Source: Bradyrhizobium sp. NAS96.2
Lineage (GTDB): Bacteria > Pseudomonadota > Alphaproteobacteria > Rhizobiales > Xanthobacteraceae
Assembly (NCBI RefSeq): GCF_001908235.1
Contig: NZ_LGHK01000020.1
Location: forward strand, 1 to 60,649
Length of the DNA stretch: 60,649 bases
Reading direction: 5' to 3'
The notes below the pieces were generated by a model. The model was not told the origin of the DNA. It did no database searches and saw only the letters and a list, made by a program, of their open reading frames with translations. A program made the translations under genes and the position numbers. Below, piece after piece: positions 8,968-16,780 of the stretch (the first letter of the stretch is position 1; every line of letters begins with the position of its first letter).

Positions 8968-9267
8968 ATGCGCAAATTATCCGTCACCATCGCACTCACG
9001 ACAATCGTGATTCTGTCTGCGCCAGTCGTTGCGTTCGCCCAGGGTGCTGGGACCGGCAGCCCCTCATCAGCCAGCCCGACATCACCACAAGTGGCGTCGC
9101 CGCCCGGGACGAACAGGGCCGGGACCGCGCAATCCTCCGGCAGCCTCAATACCGGTAAGGGCGTCACCACCGGTTCGGCGACGACGACAGAGAGCGTCGA
9201 CAAGGCGATCGCCGATGAGAACAAGGCGGTCGAGCAACGGCTGAAGGGCATCTGCCGCGGCTGTTAA
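8968..9267 (+). CDS. Small exported protein of unknown function
   Basis: 99 aa. A clear signal peptide covers about 1-24, with likely cleavage after AFA. The mature part is low-complexity Ser/Thr/Gly/Pro followed by a short charged helix (SVDKAIADENKAVEQRLK) and a C-terminal CRGC motif. ATG 8968 follows AAGGGAGAACTTCC. Divergent from the RHH-like gene. The paired C-terminal cysteines might bind metal or form a disulfide. Confidence 0.75.
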   Translation: MRKLSVTIALTTIVILSAPVVAFAQGAGTGSPSSASPTSPQVASPPGTNRAGTAQSSGSLNTGKGVTTGSATTTESVDKAIADENKAVEQRLKGICRGC

Positions 9268-9421
9268 CTTTTGACGTGTGTGCCTTGATGAATGCGGGTC
9301 GCGCAGAAGTGAGCGCGACACAGGCGCGCGTTGGAAGCCGCGATCCTAGATTGGGTTAGCATGCGCGCGACGCGGCGGAGGAGGCTTGAAAAGAAGAGCC
9401 TTGGAAAAGGAGTAACGGGTG

Positions 9422-9901
9422 ATGTTGCGTAAAACGATGATCGCCTTGCTGGCGACGGCCTCGGTCGGCCTGTTCACGGTCGACGCCGCGTCGGCGCGCG
9501 GCGGATTTGGCGGCGGTGGCTTCCACGGCGGCGGCGGTTTCGGCGGCTTCCACGGCGGTGCATTCCGCGCCATGGGCGCGGGCGGCGGCTTCCGGTCGGC
9601 TGCGATCGGCGGCGGTTGGGCTGGCGGAGGCGGTTGGCACGGCGGCGGCTGGCATGGTGGCGGCTGGCACCGGCGCGGCTGGGGCTATCCGTTCGCAGCG
9701 GCAGCGATCGGCTTCGGGCTCGGCTATGGCGCCTACGATTACTATGACGGCTACTACGGCAATCCGTACTACGCCGGCTACGGCTACGACGATGGCTACG
9801 GCTATGGTTATGGCTACGGTGACGGCGGCTGCTACGTCGTGCGCCGTCGCATGCTGACACCGTATGGCTGGCAGGTCCGGCCGGTGCAGGTTTGCAACTG
9901 A
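9422..9901 (+). CDS. Exported glycine-rich protein
   Basis: 159 aa. A signal peptide (about 1-25, ending SARG) is followed by runs of Gly-Phe-His and Gly-Trp-His, then a Gly-Tyr-rich stretch (GYGYDDGYGYGYG), and a short C-terminal domain CYVVRRRM...WQVRPVQVC with two cysteines. Such proteins are frequent in Bradyrhizobium and are predicted in the periplasm or outer surface; the function is unknown. ATG 9422 is preferred over the GTG at 9419 because of GGAG spacing. The His/Gly composition is compatible with metal binding (inference). Confidence 0.75.
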   Translation: MLRKTMIALLATASVGLFTVDAASARGGFGGGGFHGGGGFGGFHGGAFRAMGAGGGFRSAAIGGGWAGGGGWHGGGWHGGGWHRRGWGYPFAAAAIGFGLGYGAYDYYDGYYGNPYYAGYGYDDGYGYGYGYGDGGCYVVRRRMLTPYGWQVRPVQVCN

Positions 9902-10100
9902 GCCATCCGCTGATGCATGGCCGGTCCATGCGATCGCCATGCTGATGGTCTTGGAATGTTTGGCGCGGCCTCGGTGTCTTGATGCCGAGGCCGTCGCGCA
10001 TTGGTATGCAGCTTGCTTTGCGTGACGGCAGTTGCGTGAGCGCGTCGCGAATACACATGGTCCGGCTGCGGTTGGAGCCGGGCCTCAGAGGACATCCGAG

Positions 10101-10250
10101 ATGCTGACCATTCCTGATCTGACATTGCTGTTCATGGTGGTTGTTTCGAGCCTTGCCGTTGCGCTGGTCTACATGCTCCACGAGCTCGAGCCGCAGCTTG
10201 CGCGGTTGCGGCAGAAGGGCGGTCGCGTCATGCGCGATCGCATCAAATAA
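10101..10250 (+). CDS. Very small membrane protein (49 aa)
   Basis: A single hydrophobic helix (TLLFMVVVSSLAVALVYML, about 8-26) is followed by a basic cytoplasmic tail. ATG 10101 has AGAGGA upstream with acceptable spacing. A perfect hairpin follows at 10300-10319. Coding status rests on the helix, the ribosome-binding site and the downstream terminator, so it is moderately supported. Confidence 0.6.
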   Translation: MLTIPDLTLLFMVVVSSLAVALVYMLHELEPQLARLRQKGGRVMRDRIK

Positions 10251-10299
10251 GCGGCAGCGCCGTTCGCTGCGCTATAGCCGTAGCGATGCCGTAGATGCA

Positions 10300-10319
10300 G
10301 AGCCCGGTCAGCCGGGCTC
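10300..10319 (+). terminator. Hairpin after the 49-aa membrane protein gene
   Basis: GAGCCCGGTCAGCCGGGCTC is an inverted repeat with an 8-bp stem and a 4-nt loop. It lies 50 bp beyond the stop at 10250. No long T tract follows. Confidence 0.6.
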
Positions 10320-10339
10320 GTCGTGCTGCTTCGGCTCGA

Positions 10340-10440
10340 GCGTTTTCGAGCGAAGTGGATACCGGTTCGCGTGAAGAAAACGCATCAAGACAAAAACCTA
10401 GAGCCCCGTTCCGACTCTGTCGGAACGGGAAAGACTCTAG
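10340..10440. repeat. Dispersed repeat (GCGTTTTCGAGCGAAGTGG family) with adjoining hairpin
   Basis: The core at 10340-10383 (GCGTTTTCGAGCGAAGTGG then ATACCGGTTCGCGTGAAG) has its own inverted ends GCGTTTTC/GAAAACGC and recurs almost identically, in reverse orientation, at 34653-34696. It is followed by a stem CCCGTTCCGA/TCGGAACGGG within a CTAGAG...CTCTAG frame ending at 10440. Confidence 0.85.
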
Positions 10441-10775
10441 GTGTCGGGAGCCAGGCCTTGGCGGGCCAGTCCCGAGACCGGGATTCCAGCGCCCCAAAAA
10501 ACAAGGCCGTCGACGTAGTATACCGTCAACGACCTTGCCAGCCCCGGATATTGAAATCGGCTCACGCCATCCGGTGATTTAAGGATGACTCGGATTCGAA
10601 GTCGGTTATGTGAACCAGTTCACAAAGTCCGGATTAATTCACGGTAGCGGGCACTCAAGCGAGGCCGCCGTCAGCAGGCCTGGAGTCCGCGAGTTCCACC
10701 TTAGCTGCTGATCTTGTTCGGGATTTGGCGCATTTTGATGGCCGCCGGTGACCGGGTGATCGCCATCTTCGCTCG
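10441..10775. other. Gap without a gene between two convergent genes
   Basis: It contains an imperfect hairpin at 10502-10537 (CAAGG...CCTTG ends) and a perfect TGTGA-N6-TCACA motif at 10609-10624. No open frame with a ribosome-binding site and plausible composition was found. A small RNA starting downstream of 10624 is possible but unsupported beyond the motif. Confidence 0.6.
10609..10624. promoter_or_regulatory. Perfect CRP/FNR-type site without an adjacent gene start
   Basis: TGTGAACCAGTTCACA is a 16-bp perfect palindrome that fits the CRP consensus TGTGA-N6-TCACA. It sits in the gap between two convergent genes. The same consensus occurs once more upstream of the adhesin at 57674-57689. 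Confidence 0.5.
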
Positions 10776-11285
10776 TCAACCGCGCGATCTGTGGCGCTTG
10801 CGGTTGGCGCTCCGTGTGGCGTTCGACCGCTTGCGCGGCTCGGGCTCGGCGGCCGGCTCATTGGCTTGCGCGCTCGCCAGCGACTGGCGCAACCCCTCGA
10901 CCTGCTCGGTCAGTGCGGCGACCTGGTCGGACAGCCTCTTGGCGTCGGCCTGCTGCAGGGCGAACTGCTTGCGCATGGTCAGCAGCTGGTCCTGCACTTC
11001 CTGCAACTGGTCGATGGATTCCTGCTGGGTCGCCTCCATCCCCTTGGTCTTTTCCACCAGGGCCTCGGAGACCTGTGCGGTCCGCGCCTGCAACTGGCGG
11101 ACCGCGACCATCCGATCGGTCTCCGGCACGTTGCCGCCGAAGCTGCGCCACAGCGCGATCGAGCCGAACCCGAACAGCACGAGCACCAGCGCCACGGCGC
11201 CGATCGCGATCGGCTGCACGCCGATCAGGCTGCTGGCTTGCGAATTCCGGGGGGCAAGTTCGACCATGCGACCAGAACCGGACAT
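10776..11285 (-). CDS. Membrane-anchored coiled-coil protein
   Basis: 169 aa. One transmembrane helix at about 26-46 is followed by a long Gln/Glu-rich coiled coil (about 55-140), then an Ala/Pro/Glu linker and a very basic C-terminal tail (RKRSNATRSANRKRHRSRG). Start at ATG 11285 is chosen; ATG 11267 is also plausible, and neither has a strong ribosome-binding sequence. Topology suggests a short cytoplasmic N-terminus and a periplasmic coiled coil. Function unknown. Confidence 0.65.
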   Translation of the reverse strand: MSGSGRMVELAPRNSQASSLIGVQPIAIGAVALVLVLFGFGSIALWRSFGGNVPETDRMVAVRQLQARTAQVSEALVEKTKGMEATQQESIDQLQEVQDQLLTMRKQFALQQADAKRLSDQVAALTEQVEGLRQSLASAQANEPAAEPEPRKRSNATRSANRKRHRSRG

Positions 11286-11415
11286 CAATTGAAAGGTTCG
11301 AAATAGCACAACCTCGCCGCGGGCAAAACCCGGGGCTTCAAGCCGATGGCGCGGGGTCTGCGAAATCAGCCGCAAATTCCGAGGCTTCTGCCCCAAAACG
11401 GGACTGTGCGGCGCC

Positions 11416-11955
11416 TCAGCCCGCGGGCGCGATCAGGCCGACCCTCATGTCCTTTGCCAGATAGACGCAAGCGCCGCCGGCGAGCACACGGCCATCGGCG
11501 ATCCCCAGCACCAGGCGGCCGCGCCGGACCTGACGCATGTCGACCTCGTAGCGCACCAGCCTGACGTCGGGCGTGATGTGCCCCCGGAACTTGACCTCGC
11601 CGACCCCGAGCGCGCGGCCTTTGCCCGGCGAGCCCGACCAGCCGAGCCAGAAGCCGATGATCTGCCACATCGCGTCGAGACCGAGGCAACCGGGCATCAC
11701 CGGGTCGCCGGCAAAGTGACAGGCGAAGAACCAGTGGTCCGGCGCAACGTCGAGTTCGGCCGCGACGCGGCCCTTGCCGAACGCGCCGCCGTCGATGTCG
11801 ATATCGGTGATGCGATCCATCATCAGCATCGGCGGGGCCGGCAGCTGCGCATTGCCGGGGCCGAAATAGCCGCCCTCGCTCGAGCGCAGCAGATCCGGCT
11901 TGCTGTAGGACGATTGCGGCGTGTGAAAATCGTGCGGGTTGAACAAGATAGCCAC
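11416..11955 (-). CDS. fabA: 3-hydroxydecanoyl-ACP dehydratase / isomerase (FabA)
   Basis: 179 aa hot-dog-fold enzyme. The catalytic pair is His80 in [12 protein letters not shown] and Asp94 in GLDAMWQ, 14 residues apart as in E. coli FabA (His70/Asp84). It dehydrates 3-hydroxyacyl-ACP and isomerises trans-2- to cis-3-decenoyl-ACP, starting unsaturated fatty acid synthesis. The tetR gene ends 11 bp upstream, so both are probably one transcript; no fabB partner is in view. FabZ is excluded by length and by the FabA-type active-site segment. Confidence 0.92.
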   Translation of the reverse strand: MAILFNPHDFHTPQSSYSKPDLLRSSEGGYFGPGNAQLPAPPMLMMDRITDIDIDGGAFGKGRVAAELDVAPDHWFFACHFAGDPVMPGCLGLDAMWQIIGFWLGWSGSPGKGRALGVGEVKFRGHITPDVRLVRYEVDMRQVRRGRLVLGIADGRVLAGGACVYLAKDMRVGLIAPAG

Positions 11956-11966
11956 CGACCTTGGGG

Positions 11967-12608
11967 TTAAAGTTGAACGTTAGGTGCGGCTGCGCCGCGT
12001 GGTCTTTGACTGCTGGGCGGGGGGCCGGGCGGCAGGCGCAGCGCGGCGGCCATGAAGGCCCAGATGTCCCCGGTCAGCCTTGCCGGATCCGGCCGCCGTT
12101 CGCCTGTCAGCGCGCCGATCAGCGCCTGGCGGATGCCGCCGATCATGAGCGCGATGGTGAGGTGAGGGTCGAGCTCCGCGGGCACGATCCCGTCGCGCTG
12201 CGCGGCTTCGAGCATGCGCGCACCGGCCGCGAGCTGGCGGCCGGTGAAGGCGGTCTCGACGTCGAGGACCTCGGGTGCACGGCTCAGCGGGCCGATCACG
12301 AGGGGTGCGAACGGGTGCTCACAGTGAAAGGCGACATAGACGCCGATCCGCGCCTTCTCCCGATCCGCCCAGTTCGTTGCGGACAGCTTGGCGCCGCCGA
12401 ATGCCGCCTCGTCGAGGCGCTCATAGAAGTCCTCGACCACGGCGGCGATCAGGCAGGCCTTCGATCCGAAGTGGTGATAGGCGAGGCCGACCGAGACCTG
12501 CGCACGTCTCGCGACGGCCTGCATCTCGAGGTGCCCCTGGCCCTCGATCAGTTCCTGTTGGGCCGCCGCGAGCAGCCGTCCGCGTGTCCCGAGACTCGTT
12601 GCGCCCAT
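11967..12608 (-). CDS. TetR-family transcriptional regulator
   Basis: 213 aa. The N-terminal helix-turn-helix is at about 9-55 ([17 protein letters not shown] ... [13 protein letters not shown]); the rest is a helical ligand-binding domain. ATG 12608 is supported by AGGGAC six bases upstream; longer readings run through the operator palindrome. It is transcribed just ahead of fabA (11-bp gap) and divergent from the 12705 gene. A perfect 18-bp palindrome lies directly upstream, so self-regulation and control of fabA are likely (inference). A fatty-acid or acyl-CoA ligand is plausible but unproven. Confidence 0.88.
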   Translation of the reverse strand: MGATSLGTRGRLLAAAQQELIEGQGHLEMQAVARRAQVSVGLAYHHFGSKACLIAAVVEDFYERLDEAAFGGAKLSATNWADREKARIGVYVAFHCEHPFAPLVIGPLSRAPEVLDVETAFTGRQLAAGARMLEAAQRDGIVPAELDPHLTIALMIGGIRQALIGALTGERRPDPARLTGDIWAFMAAALRLPPGPPPSSQRPRGAAAPNVQL

Positions 12609-12618
12609 CGCTTGTCCC

Positions 12619-12636
12619 TGAATTGAATTCAATTCA
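12619..12636. promoter_or_regulatory. Probable TetR operator
   Basis: TGAATTGAATTCAATTCA is a perfect 18-bp palindrome in the divergent region, 10 bp upstream of the tetR start codon and about 70 bp upstream of the 12705 gene. Its placement fits autorepression of tetR-fabA and possibly control of the divergent gene. Confidence 0.7.
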
Positions 12637-12704
12637 ATCGAGTGGATGCTAGGATGTCAAGCCTCGGACGCCGGACGGCCGAGCGAACCGGCGAAAGGCG
12701 TGCG

Positions 12705-13115
12705 ATGGCGTTTGCGATCAAGACCGAGATCCGTGAACCACGGGCGAAGGCGTTCACCTTCGCCGCGCAGAAAACCATGTACGGCGGCAAGCTGATCGTC
12801 GCAGGCGACGTCGTGTTCGTATTCGCGAGCGAGAACGAGGGCGGCAACGGCCTGATCGCGCGTGGCATCGTCACCGCGGCCGAAGCGGTGCCGCGCAAGG
12901 CTGGCATCGCCAGGCAAACGCCGCGCGTCGGCATCGCGGTCAGGCGCGTTGCGTTGGCAAGGCGCCCGCCCGGACGCGACCAACTCAAGCGCTTCAAGGA
13001 TTGGGACGATGGCCGGCCCGAGACCGAGCTCAACTTCAAATTCTATCGGCAGGCCACCAACAAGATCGTCGGCATCACCGACCAGACGGCGGCCTTCCTC
13101 GATCGCTTCTTTTGA
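12705..13115 (+). CDS. Conserved hypothetical protein, possibly PUA/EVE-like
   Basis: 136 aa from ATG 12705, preceded by AAAGG. Visible stretches: FAAQKTMYGGKLIVAGDVVFVFASENEGG, here named by its ends FAAQ...SENEGG, and a C-terminal WDDGRPETELNFKFYRQAT block. The short all-beta start followed by 'GD' and 'VFVFAS' resembles PUA/EVE-type nucleic-acid-binding folds, but the match is by eye. Divergent from tetR-fabA and possibly under the same operator. Upstream in-frame starts at 12642 and 12654 lack ribosome-binding sites. Confidence 0.65.
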   Translation: MAFAIKTEIREPRAKAFTFAAQKTMYGGKLIVAGDVVFVFASENEGGNGLIARGIVTAAEAVPRKAGIARQTPRVGIAVRRVALARRPPGRDQLKRFKDWDDGRPETELNFKFYRQATNKIVGITDQTAAFLDRFF

Positions 13116-13244
13116 TCAGCGGTCGCCGCTTTCCCAAAATGGTTGCGGCCAGGCTTTGGGGGAAGCCTGGCCGCGCGCGAACCGGTCTGGGACGGGGAGG
13201 GGTGGGGATGTGACCGGGTCGCGAACTCGATTCCTTGTTGCCGC

Positions 13245-13859
13245 TCAGCGCGAGCTTGCGGTTGAAATTGCGGGGCGGCTGTCGCCGAGCGAGACCCACA
13301 CATTGGCATCGCTCTGCGATTGCCGCTTGACGAAGCGGTAGCCGGTCTCCGTCCAGGCGACGATGCTCTCGTTCTGGTTATCGAGCACGAACTCGCCCTT
13401 GTCGGTCTTCACCGTCAGCACCGCGTGGCCTTCGCCCTTCTTGTCGCGCACCACCGTGATCAACAGCGCCGAGCGCGGCCAGCCGGCATCCATCAGCATC
13501 TTGCGCTTCAGGAGCACGTAGTCCTCGCAGTCGCCGTAGCCGTCTGTCGGCAACGACCATTTCTCGATCACGCCCCAATGATCCATGTCGGTCATCGGCT
13601 TGATGGATTCGTTGACCCACTTGTTGACCCGCACGAGGTCGCGCCAAGCGGTCTGCGACATCACGATGTCGCGTGGTTGCGTCGCGCCGCCGCGGCATTC
13701 GGCCGGATTGTCGGCGCAGAATTCGACCCAGCCGATCGGCGAACGCGCAACGTCACCCAGGCTGGCGTAGACCACGTCGCCGGCCTTGGCCGACACGCAC
13801 GTCGCAAACAGAATGGCGGCAACCGCCAAACCTTTCCCCTGTCCCCTGAACCCAAACAT
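13245..13859 (-). CDS. Transglutaminase-like cysteine peptidase (BTLCP family), exported
   Basis: 204 aa. A signal peptide spans about 1-26. The catalytic triad is Cys111 in GDCEDY, His145 in GHAVLTV and Asp160 in LDNQ, matching bacterial transglutaminase-like cysteine proteinases. Relatives such as LapG cleave large surface adhesins in the periplasm. That link is interesting because a giant repeat adhesin is encoded at the window end, but the two genes are about 44 kb apart and proteins of this type are abundant in Bradyrhizobium. ATG 13859 is chosen so that the signal peptide starts properly. Confidence 0.85.
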   Translation of the reverse strand: MFGFRGQGKGLAVAAILFATCVSAKAGDVVYASLGDVARSPIGWVEFCADNPAECRGGATQPRDIVMSQTAWRDLVRVNKWVNESIKPMTDMDHWGVIEKWSLPTDGYGDCEDYVLLKRKMLMDAGWPRSALLITVVRDKKGEGHAVLTVKTDKGEFVLDNQNESIVAWTETGYRFVKRQSQSDANVWVSLGDSRPAISTASSR

Positions 13860-13962
13860 CGTGGCCCCCGTTCTTCTTGTTGGGACCACGTTTCGCACAA
13901 AGCTTTTGCGCCGCCGCTAAGTACGCAAAGTAGATTTGATGCGAATACTGGTAAAAGCTGCG

Positions 13963-14030
13963 GCGAATTCGATCTATACTTGAATCGAATTCGCGTAAAA
14001 TTTGAAACAACTGCAATTGATTCAAATTTT
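13963..14030. repeat. Two adjacent inverted repeats in an AT-rich gap
   Basis: First: GCGAATTCGAT at 13963-13973 with ATCGAATTCGC at 13984-13994, an 11-bp perfect stem with a 10-nt loop. Second: AAAATTTGAA at 13997-14006 with TTCAAATTTT at 14021-14030, a 10-bp perfect stem. They lie upstream of the transglutaminase-like gene in an unusually AT-rich patch of the 332-bp gap 13860-14191. Confidence 0.7.
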
Positions 14031-14119
14031 ATGCATTAACACGGCAAGCGTTGCGCCAGCGCGGTTTGTTGCGCCAAACGGCGCGGCCGTTAACCGCCGA
14101 TTGTGCCGGGCCAAAAGCG

Positions 14120-14157
14120 GCGAAGGCGGCCACCGGTGCACCGGAGGCCGCCTTCGC
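14120..14157 (-). terminator. Strong hairpin downstream of the PilZ gene
   Basis: GCGAAGGCGGCC at 14120-14131 pairs with GGCCGCCTTCGC at 14146-14157, a 12-bp perfect stem, 35 bp after the PilZ stop. On the minus strand the stem is followed by CTTTTGG, a short T run. Confidence 0.75.
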
Positions 14158-14191
14158 AGGCTGAAAACGGGGGCTTGAGCGGTTTTTCGCT

Positions 14192-14809
14192 TTACCTCGC
14201 GGTAACGCTCTCTTCGAGGGTTTCCGCGGATTGCTCGTGGACGAACTCGAGCGCGAAGCCTTCCTCGAGGTTTCGCACCACGCGGGCCTGCACCCGGCCG
14301 AGCATCACCAGCGATTTCAGCGGCGGGCGGTTCTCGGCGGCAATAGCCGCACCGGACAAGGAGAGGTCGATGATGCGGCAGGTCATCCGCGTGCCGTCTT
14401 CCTGGGTCAGCAGGGCGATCGGGTTGCGCGGCACGATACGATCGTGGCGGCGATCCTCGGGCAGATTGAGGATGTCGCGATTGGCGAGCCAGGTGAGCTG
14501 GGCGGCGAGCTTGTCGCGCTTGCGCGCGGTGGCGCCGATCGTCATGGCAAAGCCGTTGTCGATGATGCGGGTGATGCGGCCCTCGACGCGGCCGATATGG
14601 TCGAGATAGGCGATCACGCGGTCGCCGACATTGCCGATGCCGGGCGCCAGCAGCGCGAGGCCGCCCGGGGACATGTTGATAATCTGGCAGGGAAACTCGC
14701 GCCGGTCGGGCAGCATGTAGCGGCCGAGCAGGTGCACCTTGACGCGCTGGAAGCGGCGCCGCTCTTCGGCAACGGGGACGACGTTAGTTTTCTTCTGTGC
14801 AAACGACAT
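14192..14809 (-). CDS. Protein with two PilZ domains (probable c-di-GMP effector)
   Basis: 205 aa. The first PilZ-like domain spans about 15-95, with the RxxxR element RRRFQRVKV and the segment INMSPGGLAL (D/NxSxxG). The second spans about 115-190, with VPRNPIALL and IDLSLSGAAI. The first domain looks the more canonical for c-di-GMP binding. No other domain is fused. Start is ATG 14809. It probably senses c-di-GMP to affect motility or the cell surface; the specific target is unknown. Confidence 0.85.
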   Translation of the reverse strand: MSFAQKKTNVVPVAEERRRFQRVKVHLLGRYMLPDRREFPCQIINMSPGGLALLAPGIGNVGDRVIAYLDHIGRVEGRITRIIDNGFAMTIGATARKRDKLAAQLTWLANRDILNLPEDRRHDRIVPRNPIALLTQEDGTRMTCRIIDLSLSGAAIAAENRPPLKSLVMLGRVQARVVRNLEEGFALEFVHEQSAETLEESVTAR

Positions 14810-14951
14810 CACGACAAACCCGGCCACCGTCCATTCGGAGCCCCGATGACCCTAAAGCTGATAGGGTTAACGGGGCGTTACGGTTGTGAAATGGAACCCG
14901 GACACGGAGCGAGAGCGTCAGCGACGTTCGCCTGCGCCGTACCCAAAGGCG

Positions 14952-16514
14952 TCAGTCTCCTTGATATGCCGCGTCAGGCTCTCCGAACCATCGCGTCGCG
15001 GCTCGAGCAGTCTCCTTCAGATCCGGCTCGATTTCTGTGGCCCAGGCCACAAGTCCGTCAGGGCGCACCAGCAATGCGGTCAAGCCCAGCCGATCCCTGG
15101 CGTCGCTTGCGACATAGCCGATCCGGCCTCGCCAGCGGTCGGCAAGCGCTCGCAAGGGCGCGCGCGGATTAAAGTCCAGCAGCAGGCCGCGCCCGCCTCT
15201 GAGCATTTCGCCAAGTCTCATCCCGCAAGCGAGCTCGAAATTCGGCGCGCTGCGGCCCACCAGCGGATGGCCGCCGCCAAGTTCGTGGCGTAGCGAAACG
15301 CCCCACACCCGCTCGGCAAAATATGTCGCGCCGTCGGGCGTTGCGATCAGATCGCGGATGATGGCTTCGAGCGCGCGCGAACTCCGGCTCGGCCGCATCA
15401 GCGCGACCTGGGCGCGGGACCAGTCGAGAACCTGCGCGCCGACCGGACGCCGCTCGCGCGAATAGCTGTCGAGCAAATCCGCCGGCGCGTCGCCGCGGAT
15501 CGTGGCCGCGAGCTTCCAGCCGAGGTTCATCGCATCGCCGAGTCCGAGGTTGAGCCCTTGGCCGCCCAACGGAGAATGGATGTGCGCGGCGTCGCCGGCG
15601 AGCAGCACGCGGCCCTTCCGGTATTCCGTCGCCTGACAGGCGCGATCCGTCCAGGTGGTGGCAAGCTGGAGCGCCGTCAACGTGACGTCGGTGCCGGAGA
15701 CGCGGCGCAAGACGGCCTGCACATGCTCGCAGGTGATCGGTTGGGTGCGGTGGAACGCGCCGCCGTCGAACTCGACCATCGCGATGACGCCGGGGCGCGC
15801 GTACGTGTACATGCCCGTCGGCGTGTAGTGGCGGCCCGCGGCGAGCTTGCCCGGATCGGCGATCTCGACCACAGTCGAATAACCAGTGAACTCGGGTTCG
15901 GTGCCGGCGAAGTCGAATCCGGCCGCCTTGCGCACGGTGCTGCGGCCGCCGTCGCAACCGACCAGCCAACGTCCATGGAAAGTTTCGCCGCCGGCGCGAA
16001 TGGCGACGCCGTCATCCGACTGCTCGAATGCCTCGACGCCCGTGCCGCGTCTGACCTCGACGCCCATCCCGGTTGCGCGAGCGGCGAGGGCGAATTCGAG
16101 CGACGCCATGTCGACCGCCATGCTGGTGCGGGCCGGACTCGGCAGGCGAAATGGCCATTTCGACGTGTCGATATCGTCGTGATAAAACTGGATGCCGGCG
16201 AAATGGCCCGCCGGGCGGCGCGGCTGTTGCATCCAATGCGCGGCGTTCGACGCGTTGCTGCCTGCGCTATCCATCGCACGCTGGAGCGCCGCGATCTCGT
16301 CCAGCATACCGCGACGATCGAAGGCTTCGATGGTGGGCGCCGACAGGCCGCGCATGCCGAACGGCAGCCGCTTCAACGGCGAGCGCGGGTCCGCGGCCTG
16401 CTCGAGCACCAGGACCGAGAGTCCTGCAAGCCGCAGCTCGCAGGCGAGCATCAGGCCGACGGGGCCGGCACCGGCAATCACGACATCATGGAGAAGGTGG
16501 TGGTGGTTGGGCAT
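14952..16514 (-). CDS. FAD-dependent monooxygenase (MhpA / PheA-type aromatic hydroxylase family)
   Basis: 520 aa, matching the larger class A flavoprotein monooxygenases. GAGPVG is at residues 15-20, DG at 188-189 (VGCDGGRSTVR), and the GD motif at 307-308 in LLAGDAAHIHSPLGGQGLN. A C-terminal thioredoxin-like extension (about 420-520) is typical of the phenol-hydroxylase and rifampicin-monooxygenase branch. ATG 16514 has GGAG upstream. It is separated by 266 bp from the desaturase on the same strand. Substrate not determinable. Confidence 0.88.
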   Translation of the reverse strand: MPNHHHLLHDVVIAGAGPVGLMLACELRLAGLSVLVLEQAADPRSPLKRLPFGMRGLSAPTIEAFDRRGMLDEIAALQRAMDSAGSNASNAAHWMQQPRRPAGHFAGIQFYHDDIDTSKWPFRLPSPARTSMAVDMASLEFALAARATGMGVEVRRGTGVEAFEQSDDGVAIRAGGETFHGRWLVGCDGGRSTVRKAAGFDFAGTEPEFTGYSTVVEIADPGKLAAGRHYTPTGMYTYARPGVIAMVEFDGGAFHRTQPITCEHVQAVLRRVSGTDVTLTALQLATTWTDRACQATEYRKGRVLLAGDAAHIHSPLGGQGLNLGLGDAMNLGWKLAATIRGDAPADLLDSYSRERRPVGAQVLDWSRAQVALMRPSRSSRALEAIIRDLIATPDGATYFAERVWGVSLRHELGGGHPLVGRSAPNFELACGMRLGEMLRGGRGLLLDFNPRAPLRALADRWRGRIGYVASDARDRLGLTALLVRPDGLVAWATEIEPDLKETARAATRWFGEPDAAYQGD

Positions 16515-16780
16515 GAACGGCTCCTTTGTCGGTGTTCGACCGGAGCGGTTCGTCGGGTTGAGAACCACACGGACGAACAATGGGCGCCTTGATGGCGTCC
16601 GGTGTTCGTCGTGGGGATCCCGTGCACGAGGCAGGAGACCAGAGCTTTCGCTTTCGAAAGGACTTCGTTCGCGAAAGGACTTGGGCTTACCAAACCAAGT
16701 CTGCCTTTTCCGACAGGGGGCGATATAGCGGCATCTAGACAGATCTGCAACTCGCGCGGCGGACGGCACCAACGCGTTCG

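Noticed and set aside
10502..10537. tRNA-like or rho-independent terminator element
   Set aside because: There is no cloverleaf or anticodon arm, and the stem has two mismatches unless read on the minus strand; it is left as part of the gap entry.
13860..14191. A small gene in the AT-rich gap
   Set aside because: Possible frames there are short, lack ribosome-binding sites and have amino-acid composition unlike the neighbours.
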